Part shown: positions 1 through 9,516 of the stretch, in pieces | How the letters are laid out: each line of letters starts with the position of its first letter | How positions within the stretch are numbered: position 1 is the stretch's first letter | Source: G942493375 sp942493375 | GTDB lineage: Bacteria > Armatimonadota > UBA5829 | Length of the DNA: 64,000 bases | Assembly: GCA_942493375.1 (NCBI GenBank) | Contig: OW818698.1 | Coordinates: 6,448,001 to 6,512,000, forward strand | Direction of reading: 5' to 3' | Program-made: the position numbers and the translations under genes | Notes under the pieces: generated by a model | The model's input: the letters and a program-made list of their open reading frames with translations, nothing else | Databases searched by the model: none | What the model was told of the DNA's origin: nothing

Positions 1-72
1 CTGGCGGACCGCACAATACATTTTGATGATAGAGAAGTGGCCCGTGAGATACTTCGGGAACTGAGGAGTTAG
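1..72 (+). CDS. murE: UDP-N-acetylmuramyl-tripeptide synthetase, C-terminal end (partial)
   Basis: The first 23 codons and the stop of a gene entering from the left edge. The reading ends in FDDREVAREIL, the usual C-terminal helix of MurE, which adds the third stem-peptide residue (often meso-diaminopimelate or lysine) to UDP-MurNAc-dipeptide in the cytoplasm. The stop codon at 70-72 touches the murF start at 73, as expected in a division/cell-wall cluster. Substrate specificity cannot be judged because the catalytic region lies outside the window. The identity rests on a short tail plus position, so it is good but not certain. Confidence 0.8.
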   Translation: MADRTIHFDDREVAREILRELRS

Positions 73-1443
73 ATGCAACCAATTAAAGCTAAGGAACTTC
101 TCAAAGCTGTCAGCGGGGAGTTATTATCTGGGGATTTGGATGTCAAGATCACCGGAGTCAGTACCGATACACGGACTCTGCAGCCGGGTGATCTTTTCTT
201 CGCTCTTACCGGAACTGGTTCTGATGGTCACAAGTTTTTGGCTGATGCGCTGATGAAAGGTGCTTCCGGAGTGGTGGTTTCCCGCAAAGTTGAAGCCCGA
301 GTAATGACACTGCGTGTGGATGACACATTGGTGGCGTTGGGACAGCTTGCAGCTTATTACAGATCGAAATTCAGCCCGGTGGTGATCGGAGTTACCGGTA
401 GTGTTGGGAAGACTACTACTAAAGAAATGATTGCTGCGGTTTGTGCATCGCGAGGACCGGTTCTTAAGAACGAAGGCAATTTTAATAATGAAATAGGACT
501 TCCTTTGACACTTTTAAACCTTGCAAGCAGGCATAAAACGGCTGTTGTAGAGATGGCGATGCGTGGACCTGAGCAGATTTCGTATCTGGCTAAAATTGCA
601 GCCCCATCAATAGGTGTGATTACCAATATTCATATGTCCCATATCGAACTGTTGGGATCGATGGATGCCATAGCTAATGCAAAGGGTGAATTGCTTGATT
701 ACCTGTCTGCTGACAGCACTGCTGTGTTGAATGCAGATGACGCGTATTTTGAGAGATTTAAGTTACGGGCAAAATCCCGGGTAGTATCATTTGGAGAGAG
801 TCCACAGGCTGACATAAGGGCTGTATCCTGCGGTTTGGATTCGATGGGTTGCTGTCGTTTCGATGTGATCACTCCCAGAGGGAAATTCGAAGTCCGTTTA
901 CCTGTACCTGGTGAACATAATATCAAGGATGCGCTGGCAGCAATAGCGATAGGGGAGATTCTGGAAATCGACCATGATGCTATCAGGACTGCATTAGCCA
1001 AGTTTAAGGCTCCTGAAAAGCGCTCGAATGTGGTTCCATCAAGGCACGGATTTGTAGTGATTGATGACACATATAACGCTTCTCCGGTATCTGTATTGAG
1101 CGCGCTCAAGACACTGGCCATGATGGAAGGCGATCGAAAAATTGCCATTCTCGGTGATATGCTGGAACTGGGTGATATGGCCCTTGATGCTCATATAGAT
1201 GTCGGAAGCCAAGTCCATAGGATGGGAGTAGATACACTGGTTGTAGTCGGTGACCTAGGTAAGTTGATTGCCAGAGGCGCGATCGATGCAGGTATGCCTA
1301 TATCGAAAGTCTTTGAATTTGAGGATAGCACACAAGTAGCAAAGGAACTTGCGGGTATGCTGAAAGAACGGGATGTAGTCCTGGTAAAAGGTTCTCGGGC
1401 AATGAAAATGGAGAGAATCGTGGAGGGGTTAGTTGCAGTATAG
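73..1443 (+). CDS. murF: UDP-MurNAc-tripeptide--D-Ala-D-Ala ligase MurF
   Basis: Cytoplasmic ATP-dependent ligase that adds D-Ala-D-Ala to the UDP-MurNAc-tripeptide, completing the pentapeptide precursor. The 456-residue length is normal. An N-terminal substrate domain (about 1-100) carries the STDTR motif near 30. The Mur ligase P-loop GVTGSVGKTTT lies at 106-116, the central-domain motif NEGNFNNEIGLP follows, and the C-terminal domain has the DDTYNASP motif. The ATG at 73 directly follows the murE stop and is preceded by GAGGAG at 63-68, so the start is well supported. The end overlaps mraY by 11 bases, which implies translational coupling. Confidence 0.97.
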   Translation: MQPIKAKELLKAVSGELLSGDLDVKITGVSTDTRTLQPGDLFFALTGTGSDGHKFLADALMKGASGVVVSRKVEARVMTLRVDDTLVALGQLAAYYRSKFSPVVIGVTGSVGKTTTKEMIAAVCASRGPVLKNEGNFNNEIGLPLTLLNLASRHKTAVVEMAMRGPEQISYLAKIAAPSIGVITNIHMSHIELLGSMDAIANAKGELLDYLSADSTAVLNADDAYFERFKLRAKSRVVSFGESPQADIRAVSCGLDSMGCCRFDVITPRGKFEVRLPVPGEHNIKDALAAIAIGEILEIDHDAIRTALAKFKAPEKRSNVVPSRHGFVVIDDTYNASPVSVLSALKTLAMMEGDRKIAILGDMLELGDMALDAHIDVGSQVHRMGVDTLVVVGDLGKLIARGAIDAGMPISKVFEFEDSTQVAKELAGMLKERDVVLVKGSRAMKMERIVEGLVAV

Positions 1444-2446
1444 CAAAACTCTGGATGCAACGATTTTTATGCTCTTCGCATTCTTGATTAGCATGGTTAC
1501 AGGACCGTTTATCATACGCGCATTGCGACGTCTTAAGTTGGGACAGGTTATAAGCGCAGATGGTCCACAGTCACATGCCACCAAAGAGGGAACCCCAACT
1601 ATGGGGGGCCTGATTTTTATTTCTGGCGGCTTGTTGATACCCCTGATAATAATGGCGTTGCCTAGTGGCGGCTACCACAAAAACACTGATTTCCTAGCAA
1701 CATTATGTCTGGTATTGGCATATGCAGCAATTGGCCTGGCTGACGATTACCTGACAATACGACCGATCAAAGGTGTCCGTGGTATAGCCAGTAAACCTAA
1801 GGCCGCGATCCAGTTTGTGGTTGCAGTGTTATTCGTGGTTTGGCTGGCAATGAGTCGTCCTACAGACCAGAATGTATTGATGGTTGGTCATTTCAAACTG
1901 CTATCCGGGATACCCTACTATATATTCGCTGTGCTGTTCATAACTGGGATGGCTAACTTCGTAAATATTTCTGACGGCCTGGATGGGTTGGTTTCAAGCC
2001 TGACTATGGTGCTTTGTATCATATTTGGATTAATATTGCTGAGGTCAGATTCAAATCATGGCCTGTTGATGTTCGGACTGGCAGGTTCTTTACTCGGATT
2101 TTTATGGTATAACACCAATCCCGCAAGGGTATTTATGGGTGATACAGGCTCTTTGGCTATAGGCGCTTTTCTACCTGCAATAGCATTGCTATCGCATATG
2201 GAAATATTCTTGATTATTGCAGGCGGGGTGTTTATTCTGGATGGACTTTCTACGGCAGTGCAGTGGGCTATATTTAAATACACACGAATTAAAACCGGAA
2301 CCGGTCGCCGAGTTTTTCTGAAGAGTCCGGTGCATCATCACTTTGAACTGTGTGGTTATCCAGAACAGACAGTAGTTGTAAGATTTTGGATTGCAGGTGT
2401 TGTTGCCGGTGTCCTTGGCATTGTCTATGTATGGTGCTTTCAATGA
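1433..2446 (+). CDS. mraY: Phospho-N-acetylmuramoyl-pentapeptide-transferase MraY
   Basis: Integral membrane enzyme that transfers phospho-MurNAc-pentapeptide to undecaprenyl phosphate to give lipid I. The 337-residue protein is strongly hydrophobic with about ten membrane segments. It shows the family landmarks ADDY in the first cytoplasmic loop, NISDGLDGL (catalytic Asp region), VFMGDTGSLAIGA and the histidine motif PVHHHFE. The start is a TTG at 1433, supported by GGAGGGG at 1422-1428 with four bases between; the next in-frame ATG would remove the first membrane segment. It overlaps murF by 11 bases and murD by 4. Confidence 0.96.
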   Translation: MQYSKTLDATIFMLFAFLISMVTGPFIIRALRRLKLGQVISADGPQSHATKEGTPTMGGLIFISGGLLIPLIIMALPSGGYHKNTDFLATLCLVLAYAAIGLADDYLTIRPIKGVRGIASKPKAAIQFVVAVLFVVWLAMSRPTDQNVLMVGHFKLLSGIPYYIFAVLFITGMANFVNISDGLDGLVSSLTMVLCIIFGLILLRSDSNHGLLMFGLAGSLLGFLWYNTNPARVFMGDTGSLAIGAFLPAIALLSHMEIFLIIAGGVFILDGLSTAVQWAIFKYTRIKTGTGRRVFLKSPVHHHFELCGYPEQTVVVRFWIAGVVAGVLGIVYVWCFQ

Positions 2447-3849
2447 GTTTTGATCTGACTGGAAAATCGGTTGCAATAATAGGCATGGCGCGGACTGGGC
2501 TTGCTGTTGCTGAAGTGGTGACGGCAAGGGGTGGACGTGCGACCATATTCGATGCAAAACCGGCAGAATCAATTAGTAATGCCATTGAGTCTGCTAATAA
2601 GCTTGGAGTGGATACAGCAGTTGGGTGTGACAATCCGGATTTGAGTGGGTTTGATCTGGTAGTTACCAGTCCTGGGGTTCCACCTGACAAAATGGGATTG
2701 CCTAATGCGCGGCAGGCTGGTGTTGAGATTATCGCTGAGGTTGAACTGGCTTTTCGCATTGCCGTTGCACCTATAGCGGCTATCACTGGAACAAATGGCA
2801 AGACGACTACAACAGTGCTGGCGGGACTCATACTGCGAGAAGCCGTTTTTGATACATATATTGCAGGGAACGCTGCCGGAACAGGACTTGTGCAGGACGA
2901 AAGAACAATTATGCCTTTGGTTATGGCTGCACACAGAGCCTTGCCGAATGACCGGATTGTTGCTGAAATCAGTTCATTTCAGTTGGAGGGTATAGCTGGT
3001 TTTGCTCCAAAAGTAGGGGCAGTTCTCAATGTGACCAGTGACCATTTGGACCGTTATTCGTCCGTTGCCCAATATGCTGATGCCAAGTCCAGAATGTTTG
3101 AGTTCCAGGGGCCTGACGATTATTCGATAGTCAATATTGACGATCCTGTCTCCAGTATGTTTCGCAATAATACAAACGGGCACTTACTTGAGTTTTCGCG
3201 AACCAGGGAAGTCGCGGAGGGCGCATATCTGCGTGGTAATGACATTGTCATTACTCTGGGCGGCAGGGATGCTGTCGTATGCGCCCGAAATGAAATCAGG
3301 CTCAAAGGTACACACAATGTGGAGAACTTGATGGCTGCCGGACTTATTGCGATGACTCTTGGAGCCTCAGCTAATGATGTAAAACAGATCGCCAGGACAT
3401 TTGGTGGTGTTGCGCACCGGATGGAATTTGTCGCAGAGATTGACGGCGTTGAGTATATCAATAATTCGATGTGTACAAACGTAGATGCCGCAGTCCGAAG
3501 CATTGAATCCGTGGATTCTGAGGTGGTTGTCATCTGCGGCGGGCGAGATAAGAATCTTGACTATACAGCATTAGCGGATGTGTTTGTACGTAAGGTCAAG
3601 TCTGTCGTTTTGATTGGCGAAGCAAAGAATACACTGAATGAATATTGTGTTCGAGCAGGATATACTTCCGTTCTTGAGGCAGGATCAATGTCCGATGCAA
3701 TAGGCAAGGCTCGTGCATTGGCTAATGCAGGGGATGTAGTGTTACTGGCGCCGGTATGCTCCAGTTTTGATATGTATGGCTCCTTTGAGGAGCGCGGAGA
3801 GGATTTTCGTCAAGCTGTAAAAAGCTTGTCTGTGGGGGAACCGGGATGA
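2443..3849 (+). CDS. murD: UDP-N-acetylmuramoylalanine--D-glutamate ligase MurD
   Basis: Cytoplasmic ATP-dependent ligase that adds D-Glu to UDP-MurNAc-L-Ala. The 468-residue reading has an N-terminal Rossmann-like domain (VAIIGMARTGLA near residue 10), the P-loop GTNGKTTT at about 115-122, a Mur central-domain segment with SSFQLE and TSDHLDRY, and a C-terminal domain with ICGGRDKNLDY. The same frame is open further upstream to 2350, but the ATG at 2443 gives the canonical N-terminus MSFDLTGKSV and overlaps the mraY stop as ATGA, so it is preferred. The gene ends in an ATGA overlap with ftsW. Confidence 0.96.
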   Translation: MSFDLTGKSVAIIGMARTGLAVAEVVTARGGRATIFDAKPAESISNAIESANKLGVDTAVGCDNPDLSGFDLVVTSPGVPPDKMGLPNARQAGVEIIAEVELAFRIAVAPIAAITGTNGKTTTTVLAGLILREAVFDTYIAGNAAGTGLVQDERTIMPLVMAAHRALPNDRIVAEISSFQLEGIAGFAPKVGAVLNVTSDHLDRYSSVAQYADAKSRMFEFQGPDDYSIVNIDDPVSSMFRNNTNGHLLEFSRTREVAEGAYLRGNDIVITLGGRDAVVCARNEIRLKGTHNVENLMAAGLIAMTLGASANDVKQIARTFGGVAHRMEFVAEIDGVEYINNSMCTNVDAAVRSIESVDSEVVVICGGRDKNLDYTALADVFVRKVKSVVLIGEAKNTLNEYCVRAGYTSVLEAGSMSDAIGKARALANAGDVVLLAPVCSSFDMYGSFEERGEDFRQAVKSLSVGEPG

Positions 3850-5126
3850 GTCTACACAGTAAGGCGCAAGAACCGAGACAGATTATAAAACCCGCAGACG
3901 CAGGCCTGCTTGGTGCAGTAATGTTACTGGTGGTTGCAGGCTGTTGGATAGTTTTTGATTCCAGTTATTCTTTTGCATCGGATACATACGGTGATGTCTA
4001 CTATATCCTGCGAAAACAGGTTGTAAGTGCTCTCTTCGGGATCATTGTGATGATCATAGCCTCAAATATCCCTTTGCGTGTTTTCAGACTATTTGGTAAG
4101 CCACTGGTATATATTAACATTGCATTGATGGTAGCTGTGTTGATTCCGGGTGTAGGGCATGAGATAAACGGAGCTCGGAGTTGGTTCGCACTGGGGCCTT
4201 TAAGTTTCCAACCCTCTGAAGTGTTAAAAGTTACGCTGGTATTATATCTGGCTTCCGTTTTGTCTCAGGGGCAGGTTTTTGCTTCTGGTGCACGGCAGGA
4301 TAGATGGATATGGCCTGTTTTGGTGTGTGGGATGTCGATTGGTCTGACTGTTTTGCAGAAAGACTTCGGAACAGCCTCAATCCTGACAATAGTCGCTTTA
4401 TTTACTTTTTTTGCTGCCGGAGCTCGCAAGCGAGCGCTCTTGCAAGTGATCCTTTTAATGGCGATGATACCCGTAGTTGTTTTTGGGACTGGACTGAAGA
4501 ATACTAAGCCATTCAGACATATCAACACCAGAGTCCAGGTGCAGATTGACCCATGGAAATCACCATTTGATGAAGGGTATCAAACAATTCACTCATTGAC
4601 TGCATTAGGCACCGGCGGCTGGTTTGGCCGCGGTTTGTGTAAAGGCAGAGAGAAGATGCTGTTGCCTGAGGTTTATAATGACTACGCGGCTACAACACTT
4701 GCCGAAGAGGGCGGATTGGTCGCGATGTTGTTGCTGGTTGGTGTGTATTTGTTTCTGACATACCGCGGTCTTGAAATCGGCAGGCAGGCTAAGCATGGTT
4801 TCGGAACTGTAATGGCTGTAGGGCTTACGTCAATCATAAGCGTGCAGACATTAATTAATCTCGCTGTGGTTACTGCGGCAATCCCAGCCACCGGAGTGCC
4901 TCTTCCATTCATCAGTGCTGGAGGTTCTGCGTTGGTATCTATGTTATTAGCTATAGGGATGATATTGTCAGTCTCGCGTAGACCCAACGAAGAACTTAAG
5001 GATCGTATTCCAAATGAAAGTAGTGTTAACAGGAGGGGGGACCGGAGGGCACATATATCCCGCCGTAAGCGTCGGGCAAGCAATCCGCAGGCAGAAGCCA
5101 GACGCCGGTCTCCTGTTTATAGGTAG
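3846..5126 (+). CDS. ftsW: Septal peptidoglycan glycosyltransferase FtsW (SEDS family)
   Basis: Membrane lipid II polymerase that works with a class B penicillin-binding protein at the division site. It has about ten hydrophobic segments and the SEDS landmarks GARSWFALGPLSFQPSE, QKDFGTA, and the C-terminal LPFISAGGSALV. The start is the ATG at 3846, overlapping the murD stop. The membrane core ends near residue 380, but the frame stays open to 5126, so the last ~37 codons overlap the murG start by 113 bases. They encode an Arg-rich tail (12 Arg, 1 Lys). Whether this tail is made, or reflects a lost earlier stop, cannot be decided from the sequence alone. Confidence 0.95.
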   Translation: MSLHSKAQEPRQIIKPADAGLLGAVMLLVVAGCWIVFDSSYSFASDTYGDVYYILRKQVVSALFGIIVMIIASNIPLRVFRLFGKPLVYINIALMVAVLIPGVGHEINGARSWFALGPLSFQPSEVLKVTLVLYLASVLSQGQVFASGARQDRWIWPVLVCGMSIGLTVLQKDFGTASILTIVALFTFFAAGARKRALLQVILLMAMIPVVVFGTGLKNTKPFRHINTRVQVQIDPWKSPFDEGYQTIHSLTALGTGGWFGRGLCKGREKMLLPEVYNDYAATTLAEEGGLVAMLLLVGVYLFLTYRGLEIGRQAKHGFGTVMAVGLTSIISVQTLINLAVVTAAIPATGVPLPFISAGGSALVSMLLAIGMILSVSRRPNEELKDRIPNESSVNRRGDRRAHISRRKRRASNPQAEARRRSPVYR

Positions 5127-6123
5127 TTCTCATGGTCCTGAGGGGAGGATCGCAGTCGAAAACGGACTTAAATTCGTTTCGGTTCCGAGTTCTCCGCTGT
5201 CAGGTTCGATGAGTTTAAGTAATGTTTCGGCTCTGCTTAAACTTATTATGGGCGTTTTTAGAGCCCGAAAAATCCTCGATCATTTCAAACCGGATGTTGT
5301 AATAGGTACAGGTGGCTACACTTGTGCCGCTGTGTTGTTGGCTCAAAAGCTCCGGCATGGTAAACTGGTAATACACGAACAAAACGTAGTGCCGGGACGG
5401 ACGAACCTTTGGCTGTCAAAGATGGCAGATATGGTTTGTGTGAGTTTTGAAGAGTCTGCCAGCCATTTTCAGCGAGGTCCCAAGACAAGGGTTGTCTGCA
5501 CTGGAATGCCGGTTCGTGAAGAGTTTTCCTCTCTGCCTGATAAGAATACAGCCAGGATAAATATGGGCTTGAATGCAGACCTGTTTACTGTATTTGTTGT
5601 TGGTGGAAGTCAAGGAGCACGAAAACTCAATGAAGTTGCTCTTAGCATGTGGCCCTTACTGGACGATGATCGCATCCAGATGCTGCACCAGACAGGAACG
5701 AAAAACCTGGATGAAGTCCGAAGTAGAGCTGAGGGTATTAATAATCCGAACCGATATCTGGTGGCTGGTTATGTGGATATGCCTGTGGCATTGGCATGTG
5801 CTGACGTCGTAGTATCCAGGAGCGGAGCATCAACCCTCGCTGAAATATCCGCAGCAGGTCTTCCTTCGATATTGGTCCCGTATCCTTACGCTTATGCTGA
5901 CCACCAGAGGTTGAATGCGGAAGTGTTCAGCGCCAGGAGAGCATCTGTTGTTCTTCCTGATGAATCACTGACTGCTGAATCGGTTGCAAGCATGATTATG
6001 AAATTGAGGAGCAAGCCCAGTCTGCTTGCAGGTATGTCGGAAAGGTCATCCAGAGTATTTGGCTCCGGAGTAGCCGACAGAATCGCATCAGAATTGATGA
6101 CTATATGTGCATTGAAAGTATAA
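5014..6123 (+). CDS. murG: UDP-GlcNAc:lipid I N-acetylglucosaminyltransferase MurG
   Basis: Peripheral membrane GT28 enzyme that converts lipid I to lipid II on the cytoplasmic face. The 369-residue length is normal. The N-terminus MKVVLTGGGTGGHIYPA contains the first glycine loop, HEQNVVPGRTN follows, VVGGSQGARKLNE is the start of the C-terminal donor domain, and SGASTLAEISAAGLPSILVP is the UDP-GlcNAc site. The ATG at 5014 is fixed by this N-terminus. It lies inside the end of ftsW in the +1 frame relative to that gene, an unusually long overlap (113 bases) for this cluster. Confidence 0.97.
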   Translation: MKVVLTGGGTGGHIYPAVSVGQAIRRQKPDAGLLFIGSSHGPEGRIAVENGLKFVSVPSSPLSGSMSLSNVSALLKLIMGVFRARKILDHFKPDVVIGTGGYTCAAVLLAQKLRHGKLVIHEQNVVPGRTNLWLSKMADMVCVSFEESASHFQRGPKTRVVCTGMPVREEFSSLPDKNTARINMGLNADLFTVFVVGGSQGARKLNEVALSMWPLLDDDRIQMLHQTGTKNLDEVRSRAEGINNPNRYLVAGYVDMPVALACADVVVSRSGASTLAEISAAGLPSILVPYPYAYADHQRLNAEVFSARRASVVLPDESLTAESVASMIMKLRSKPSLLAGMSERSSRVFGSGVADRIASELMTICALKV

Positions 6124-6174
6124 CAGTATTAGTCTTGTTGAAATGCACAGCCCAAGCTCTTAAGGGAGATAATA

Positions 6175-7557
6175 ATGGAAAATTCAGTGAAGTATCACTT
6201 GATAGGTATTGGCGGAAGTGGCATGAGTGCTATCGCTAGAGTGCTCAAATGCCAGGGATATACGGTAACCGGCTCTGATCGGTCTGAGAGTCAATCTACA
6301 AAAAGACTGCAGGACGAAGGATTTTGCGTAAAGATTGGTCATGATGCAGCTAATATTAAGGATGCCGACATTGTCGTTTATTCGGCAGCTATACCTGATG
6401 ATAATCCGGAATTGGCATCAGCTCGTGAACAGGGGATTGAGACTGTGGAGCGATCTGAAATGCTTGGGCGGCTCATGCGGGAATATCCCATAAGAATTGC
6501 TGTATCAGGCACCCATGGCAAGACAAGCACTACAGCAATGATAGACCAGATACTACACCGTGCTGGTCTGAACCCTACATCCCTCATTGGTTCTGATATA
6601 GCGGAACTAAATGGTAATGCTCGATGTGGCGGAAAAGAGATTTTTGTTACGGAGGCTTGTGAAGCCTTTGGATCTTTTTTGCATCTTGATCCGACAATAG
6701 CCGTTATAACTAATATAGACGCCGATCATTTGGACTATTATGGCGATCTGGAGCATGTTGAAGAAGCTTTCAAACAGTTCGCTGAGAGAGTTGATCCGAA
6801 CGGAGTTGTCATTGTTTGTTCGGATAACCCGCGAACCCAAGCGGCTGTAGCTGGCAGTGGGCGACGGATGTTAACGTATGGGGTCCAGGGAAGACCGGAT
6901 TATTTAGCTAACTTTGTGTCCGTGACCGAGGTGCATCCTTCATATAACCTGCTTCGAGTGGGACTGGAAATGGGATCGATACGCCTGAAGGTTCCTGGTG
7001 AACACAATGTATTGAACTCTCTGGCTGCTGCGGCTGTGGCTGCACATCTGGGAGTCGATATGAGCAGCATTCAGTCTGCACTACTGGATTTCAAAGGGGC
7101 GGAACGTCGATTTGAAGTTGTTTATGATAATGATGGCATAATGGTAGTCGATGATTACGCTCATCATCCGGCTGAGATTAAAGCTACTCTGTCTGGAGCA
7201 AAATCCGGATATCAGAAGAGAGTATTGGCGATTTTCCAACCTCACTTATATTCAAGAACAGAATTGATGCTTGATGAATTTGCTTCTTCATTGTCGCTCG
7301 CTGATGAGGTTATTGTGATCCCAGCATATGCGGCGCGCGAGAAACCTGAAGACGGAGTTGATGGTGACAGCATAGTCGCCAAGATGCTGGCAGATGGCTA
7401 TGAAGCAGTTAAATATGTTGCGGATAAGAGTGAACTAGCCGGCATAGTCCACAAAAAACTCCAAGAGGGGACTATGGCTTTGTTCATGGGAGCAGGAGAT
7501 ATCGGGTTAATTTCACGTGAACTCGCTGCTGATCTTTCAGGAGGAGCATGCTGTTAA
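6175..7557 (+). CDS. murC: UDP-N-acetylmuramate--L-alanine ligase MurC
   Basis: Cytoplasmic ATP-dependent ligase adding L-Ala to UDP-MurNAc, the first amino acid of the stem peptide. The 460-residue protein shows GIGGSGMSAIAR (N-terminal Rossmann domain), the P-loop SGTHGKTSTT at about 113-122, TNIDADHLDYY in the central domain, and DDYAHHPAEIKATL in the C-terminal domain. The acidic motif usually written EADES reads EACEAFGSF here, a small deviation. GGGAGA lies before the ATG at 6175. It follows murG after 51 bases and overlaps murB by 10. Confidence 0.96.
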   Translation: MENSVKYHLIGIGGSGMSAIARVLKCQGYTVTGSDRSESQSTKRLQDEGFCVKIGHDAANIKDADIVVYSAAIPDDNPELASAREQGIETVERSEMLGRLMREYPIRIAVSGTHGKTSTTAMIDQILHRAGLNPTSLIGSDIAELNGNARCGGKEIFVTEACEAFGSFLHLDPTIAVITNIDADHLDYYGDLEHVEEAFKQFAERVDPNGVVIVCSDNPRTQAAVAGSGRRMLTYGVQGRPDYLANFVSVTEVHPSYNLLRVGLEMGSIRLKVPGEHNVLNSLAAAAVAAHLGVDMSSIQSALLDFKGAERRFEVVYDNDGIMVVDDYAHHPAEIKATLSGAKSGYQKRVLAIFQPHLYSRTELMLDEFASSLSLADEVIVIPAYAAREKPEDGVDGDSIVAKMLADGYEAVKYVADKSELAGIVHKKLQEGTMALFMGAGDIGLISRELAADLSGGACC

Positions 7558-8459
7558 CTGAACTTATCAAAACTTTAAGATCGATCAATGGTTTAGTTAT
7601 TACACTAGATGAACCAATGTCGTCCCACACGACATTTGGCATTGGCGGGCCTGCTGATGTCTTTGTTGAAGTAGAGACAGAAGAGGCACTGATTGATGCC
7701 CTTGCTCTTTTGAAACAAAGTGAAGTAGGTTGGTTTCTGCTTGGTGATGGCGCTAATCTGTTGGTAAGTGATAAAGGCATCCGGGGCGTTGTGCTGCATC
7801 TTGGTGGGCAGTTCGAGAAGATATCTTGTGACGGGGTTCAGATTACTTCCGGCTCTGCAGCCAGGATCTCCCGCGTGGCTGATTTAGCAGCTCAAAATGC
7901 ATTGACCGGATTTGAGGGTGTTGGAACTGTCCCTGGTTCTGTAGGAGGGGCCATTGTGATGAACGCCGGCACACACCGCGGGTATATCGGCGATGTAGTC
8001 GTTCAATTGAGAGCGGTAGAACCGGGTGGGGAATTAGTTACACTCTCTCACGATGAATGTGGATTCCAGTATCGTAGCAGTCGTTTCCAGTCAGAGCATG
8101 GTTTTATAATAACTGAAGTGACATTTGAACTCCAACGCGGAGATTCTGTGAGTATAGCTGCAGAACTTGACGGTGTGCGCAAGCATCGAAAAGCGACTCA
8201 GCCGCAGGGAAAGAGCGCAGGCTGCTTTTTTAAGAATCCCAGTGGGGGCAGTGCCGGAAAGCTTATTGAAGCTTCGGGTCTTAAAGGCACGAGGGTTGGG
8301 GGTGCCGTTGTGGCATCCGAGCACGCAAATTTTATTATTAATGAAAATTCCGCTTCGGCTTCGGATGTGTTGAGTCTGGCAACTCAGGTTCGTGAAACTA
8401 TAAAAAGCAATTATGGATTGGACCTTGAATTTGAAGTCAGGGTAGTTGGTGACTGGTAA
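7548..8459 (+). CDS. murB: UDP-N-acetylenolpyruvoylglucosamine reductase MurB
   Basis: Cytoplasmic FAD enzyme that reduces UDP-GlcNAc-enolpyruvate with NADPH to UDP-MurNAc. The 303-residue protein contains the FAD-binding segment TTFGIGGPADVFVEV, the glycine-rich PGSVGGAIVMNAG, YRSSRFQ, the catalytic-serine-type region GCFFKNPSGGSAGKLIE, and a C-terminal segment ending ASEHANFIIN. The ATG at 7548 overlaps murC by 10 bases. The SD AGGAGGAG sits only one or two bases upstream of the ATG, closer than usual, but no better in-frame start exists. Confidence 0.96.
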   Translation: MLLTELIKTLRSINGLVITLDEPMSSHTTFGIGGPADVFVEVETEEALIDALALLKQSEVGWFLLGDGANLLVSDKGIRGVVLHLGGQFEKISCDGVQITSGSAARISRVADLAAQNALTGFEGVGTVPGSVGGAIVMNAGTHRGYIGDVVVQLRAVEPGGELVTLSHDECGFQYRSSRFQSEHGFIITEVTFELQRGDSVSIAAELDGVRKHRKATQPQGKSAGCFFKNPSGGSAGKLIEASGLKGTRVGGAVVASEHANFIINENSASASDVLSLATQVRETIKSNYGLDLEFEVRVVGDW

Positions 8460-8463
8460 TATA

Positions 8464-9516
8464 ATGGACAGATTAAAAGTAGCAGTGTTAATGGGTGGAC
8501 TTTCTTCTGAAAGAGAGATATCACTCTCCACAGGTAAGCAGGTTCTGGAAGGTCTAGACCCATTAAAATATAAGGTCTATGGTGTGGATGCATCCCGCAT
8601 GCCCGGATCGGTTCGCAAGAATGATCTGGGCTCGAGCAGCGATGTGGATGCTGTTCGGCAGGCTGGTATTCAGCTAATGGCTGGAACTGAGCTTCATGGG
8701 ATGGATTCGCTCATGGGCAACTCAGAATTGCGTCCTGACGTGGTTTTCATTGCGCTGCATGGTCGTTTTGGAGAGGATGGTTGCGTTCAGGGCTTGCTTG
8801 AAATCCTGGGCCTGCCATATACCGGTTCAGGAGTCCTCGCAAGTGCACTGGCTATGGACAAGACCATGTCCAAATCCATTATGGCTGCTGCTGGTATTAG
8901 TGTGCCAGAATCATTTGAGGTCACTGTAAAGAGCAGTGGTTTTGATACGGATGCAATCATTACAGGAGCCGATAAACTTGGGTATCCTCTTATAGTAAAA
9001 CCCAGCAGACAGGGATCTACTATTGGTATGTCTCGGGTTTTCGGAGAGGATGGCCTGTTGCCAGCGGTCCGGGAGGCATCTCGCTATGACAGTCTGATAC
9101 TGGTAGAGAAGTTTGTTGAAGGAAAAGAGCTAACAATAAGTGTCCTGGGAAATGATGATCCCATTGCTTTGCCGGTGATCGAGATTGTTCCTTCGACCGG
9201 TTTCTATGATTATCAGGCTAAATATACTCCTGGAGCTACTGAAGAGATTGTTCCTGCCCGTATCAGTGCAGAAGCAACAACAAGAGTTCAGGAACTGGCG
9301 GTAAGAGCTCATAAGGCTCTGGGTTGCCGTGGTGCCAGTCGTGTGGATTTCATATACGATGGCAGGGAATTTTATGCACTGGAAGTCAATACCATACCAG
9401 GAATGACTCCAACCAGTTTGCTTCCTCAGTCTGCATCTGCAGCGGGCATCGGTTTTACCGAACTTCTCGACAATCTCATTCAACTTGCACTTGAGGATGT
9501 TGGCGTAACGATATGA
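8464..9516 (+). CDS. ddl: D-alanine--D-alanine ligase
   Basis: Cytoplasmic ATP-grasp ligase producing the D-Ala-D-Ala used by MurF. With the ATG at 8464 it is 350 residues. It begins MDRLKVAVLMGGLSSEREISL and contains ALHGRFGEDGCVQG, PYTGSG, the ATP-grasp lysine region PLIVKPSRQGSTIGMS, and the C-terminal EVNTIPGMTPTSLLPQ with the metal-binding residues. The frame is also open to a TTG at 8446 and a GTG at 8449; the latter has AGGG at 8439-8442, so a start five codons further upstream is possible. The end overlaps ftsQ as ATGA. Confidence 0.95.
   Translation: MDRLKVAVLMGGLSSEREISLSTGKQVLEGLDPLKYKVYGVDASRMPGSVRKNDLGSSSDVDAVRQAGIQLMAGTELHGMDSLMGNSELRPDVVFIALHGRFGEDGCVQGLLEILGLPYTGSGVLASALAMDKTMSKSIMAAAGISVPESFEVTVKSSGFDTDAIITGADKLGYPLIVKPSRQGSTIGMSRVFGEDGLLPAVREASRYDSLILVEKFVEGKELTISVLGNDDPIALPVIEIVPSTGFYDYQAKYTPGATEEIVPARISAEATTRVQELAVRAHKALGCRGASRVDFIYDGREFYALEVNTIPGMTPTSLLPQSASAAGIGFTELLDNLIQLALEDVGVTI

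Noticed and set aside
2289..2831. A long minus-strand frame opposite mraY and murD
   Set aside because: Both genes are full-length with family motifs on the plus strand, and the minus frame spans their junction without a start signal.
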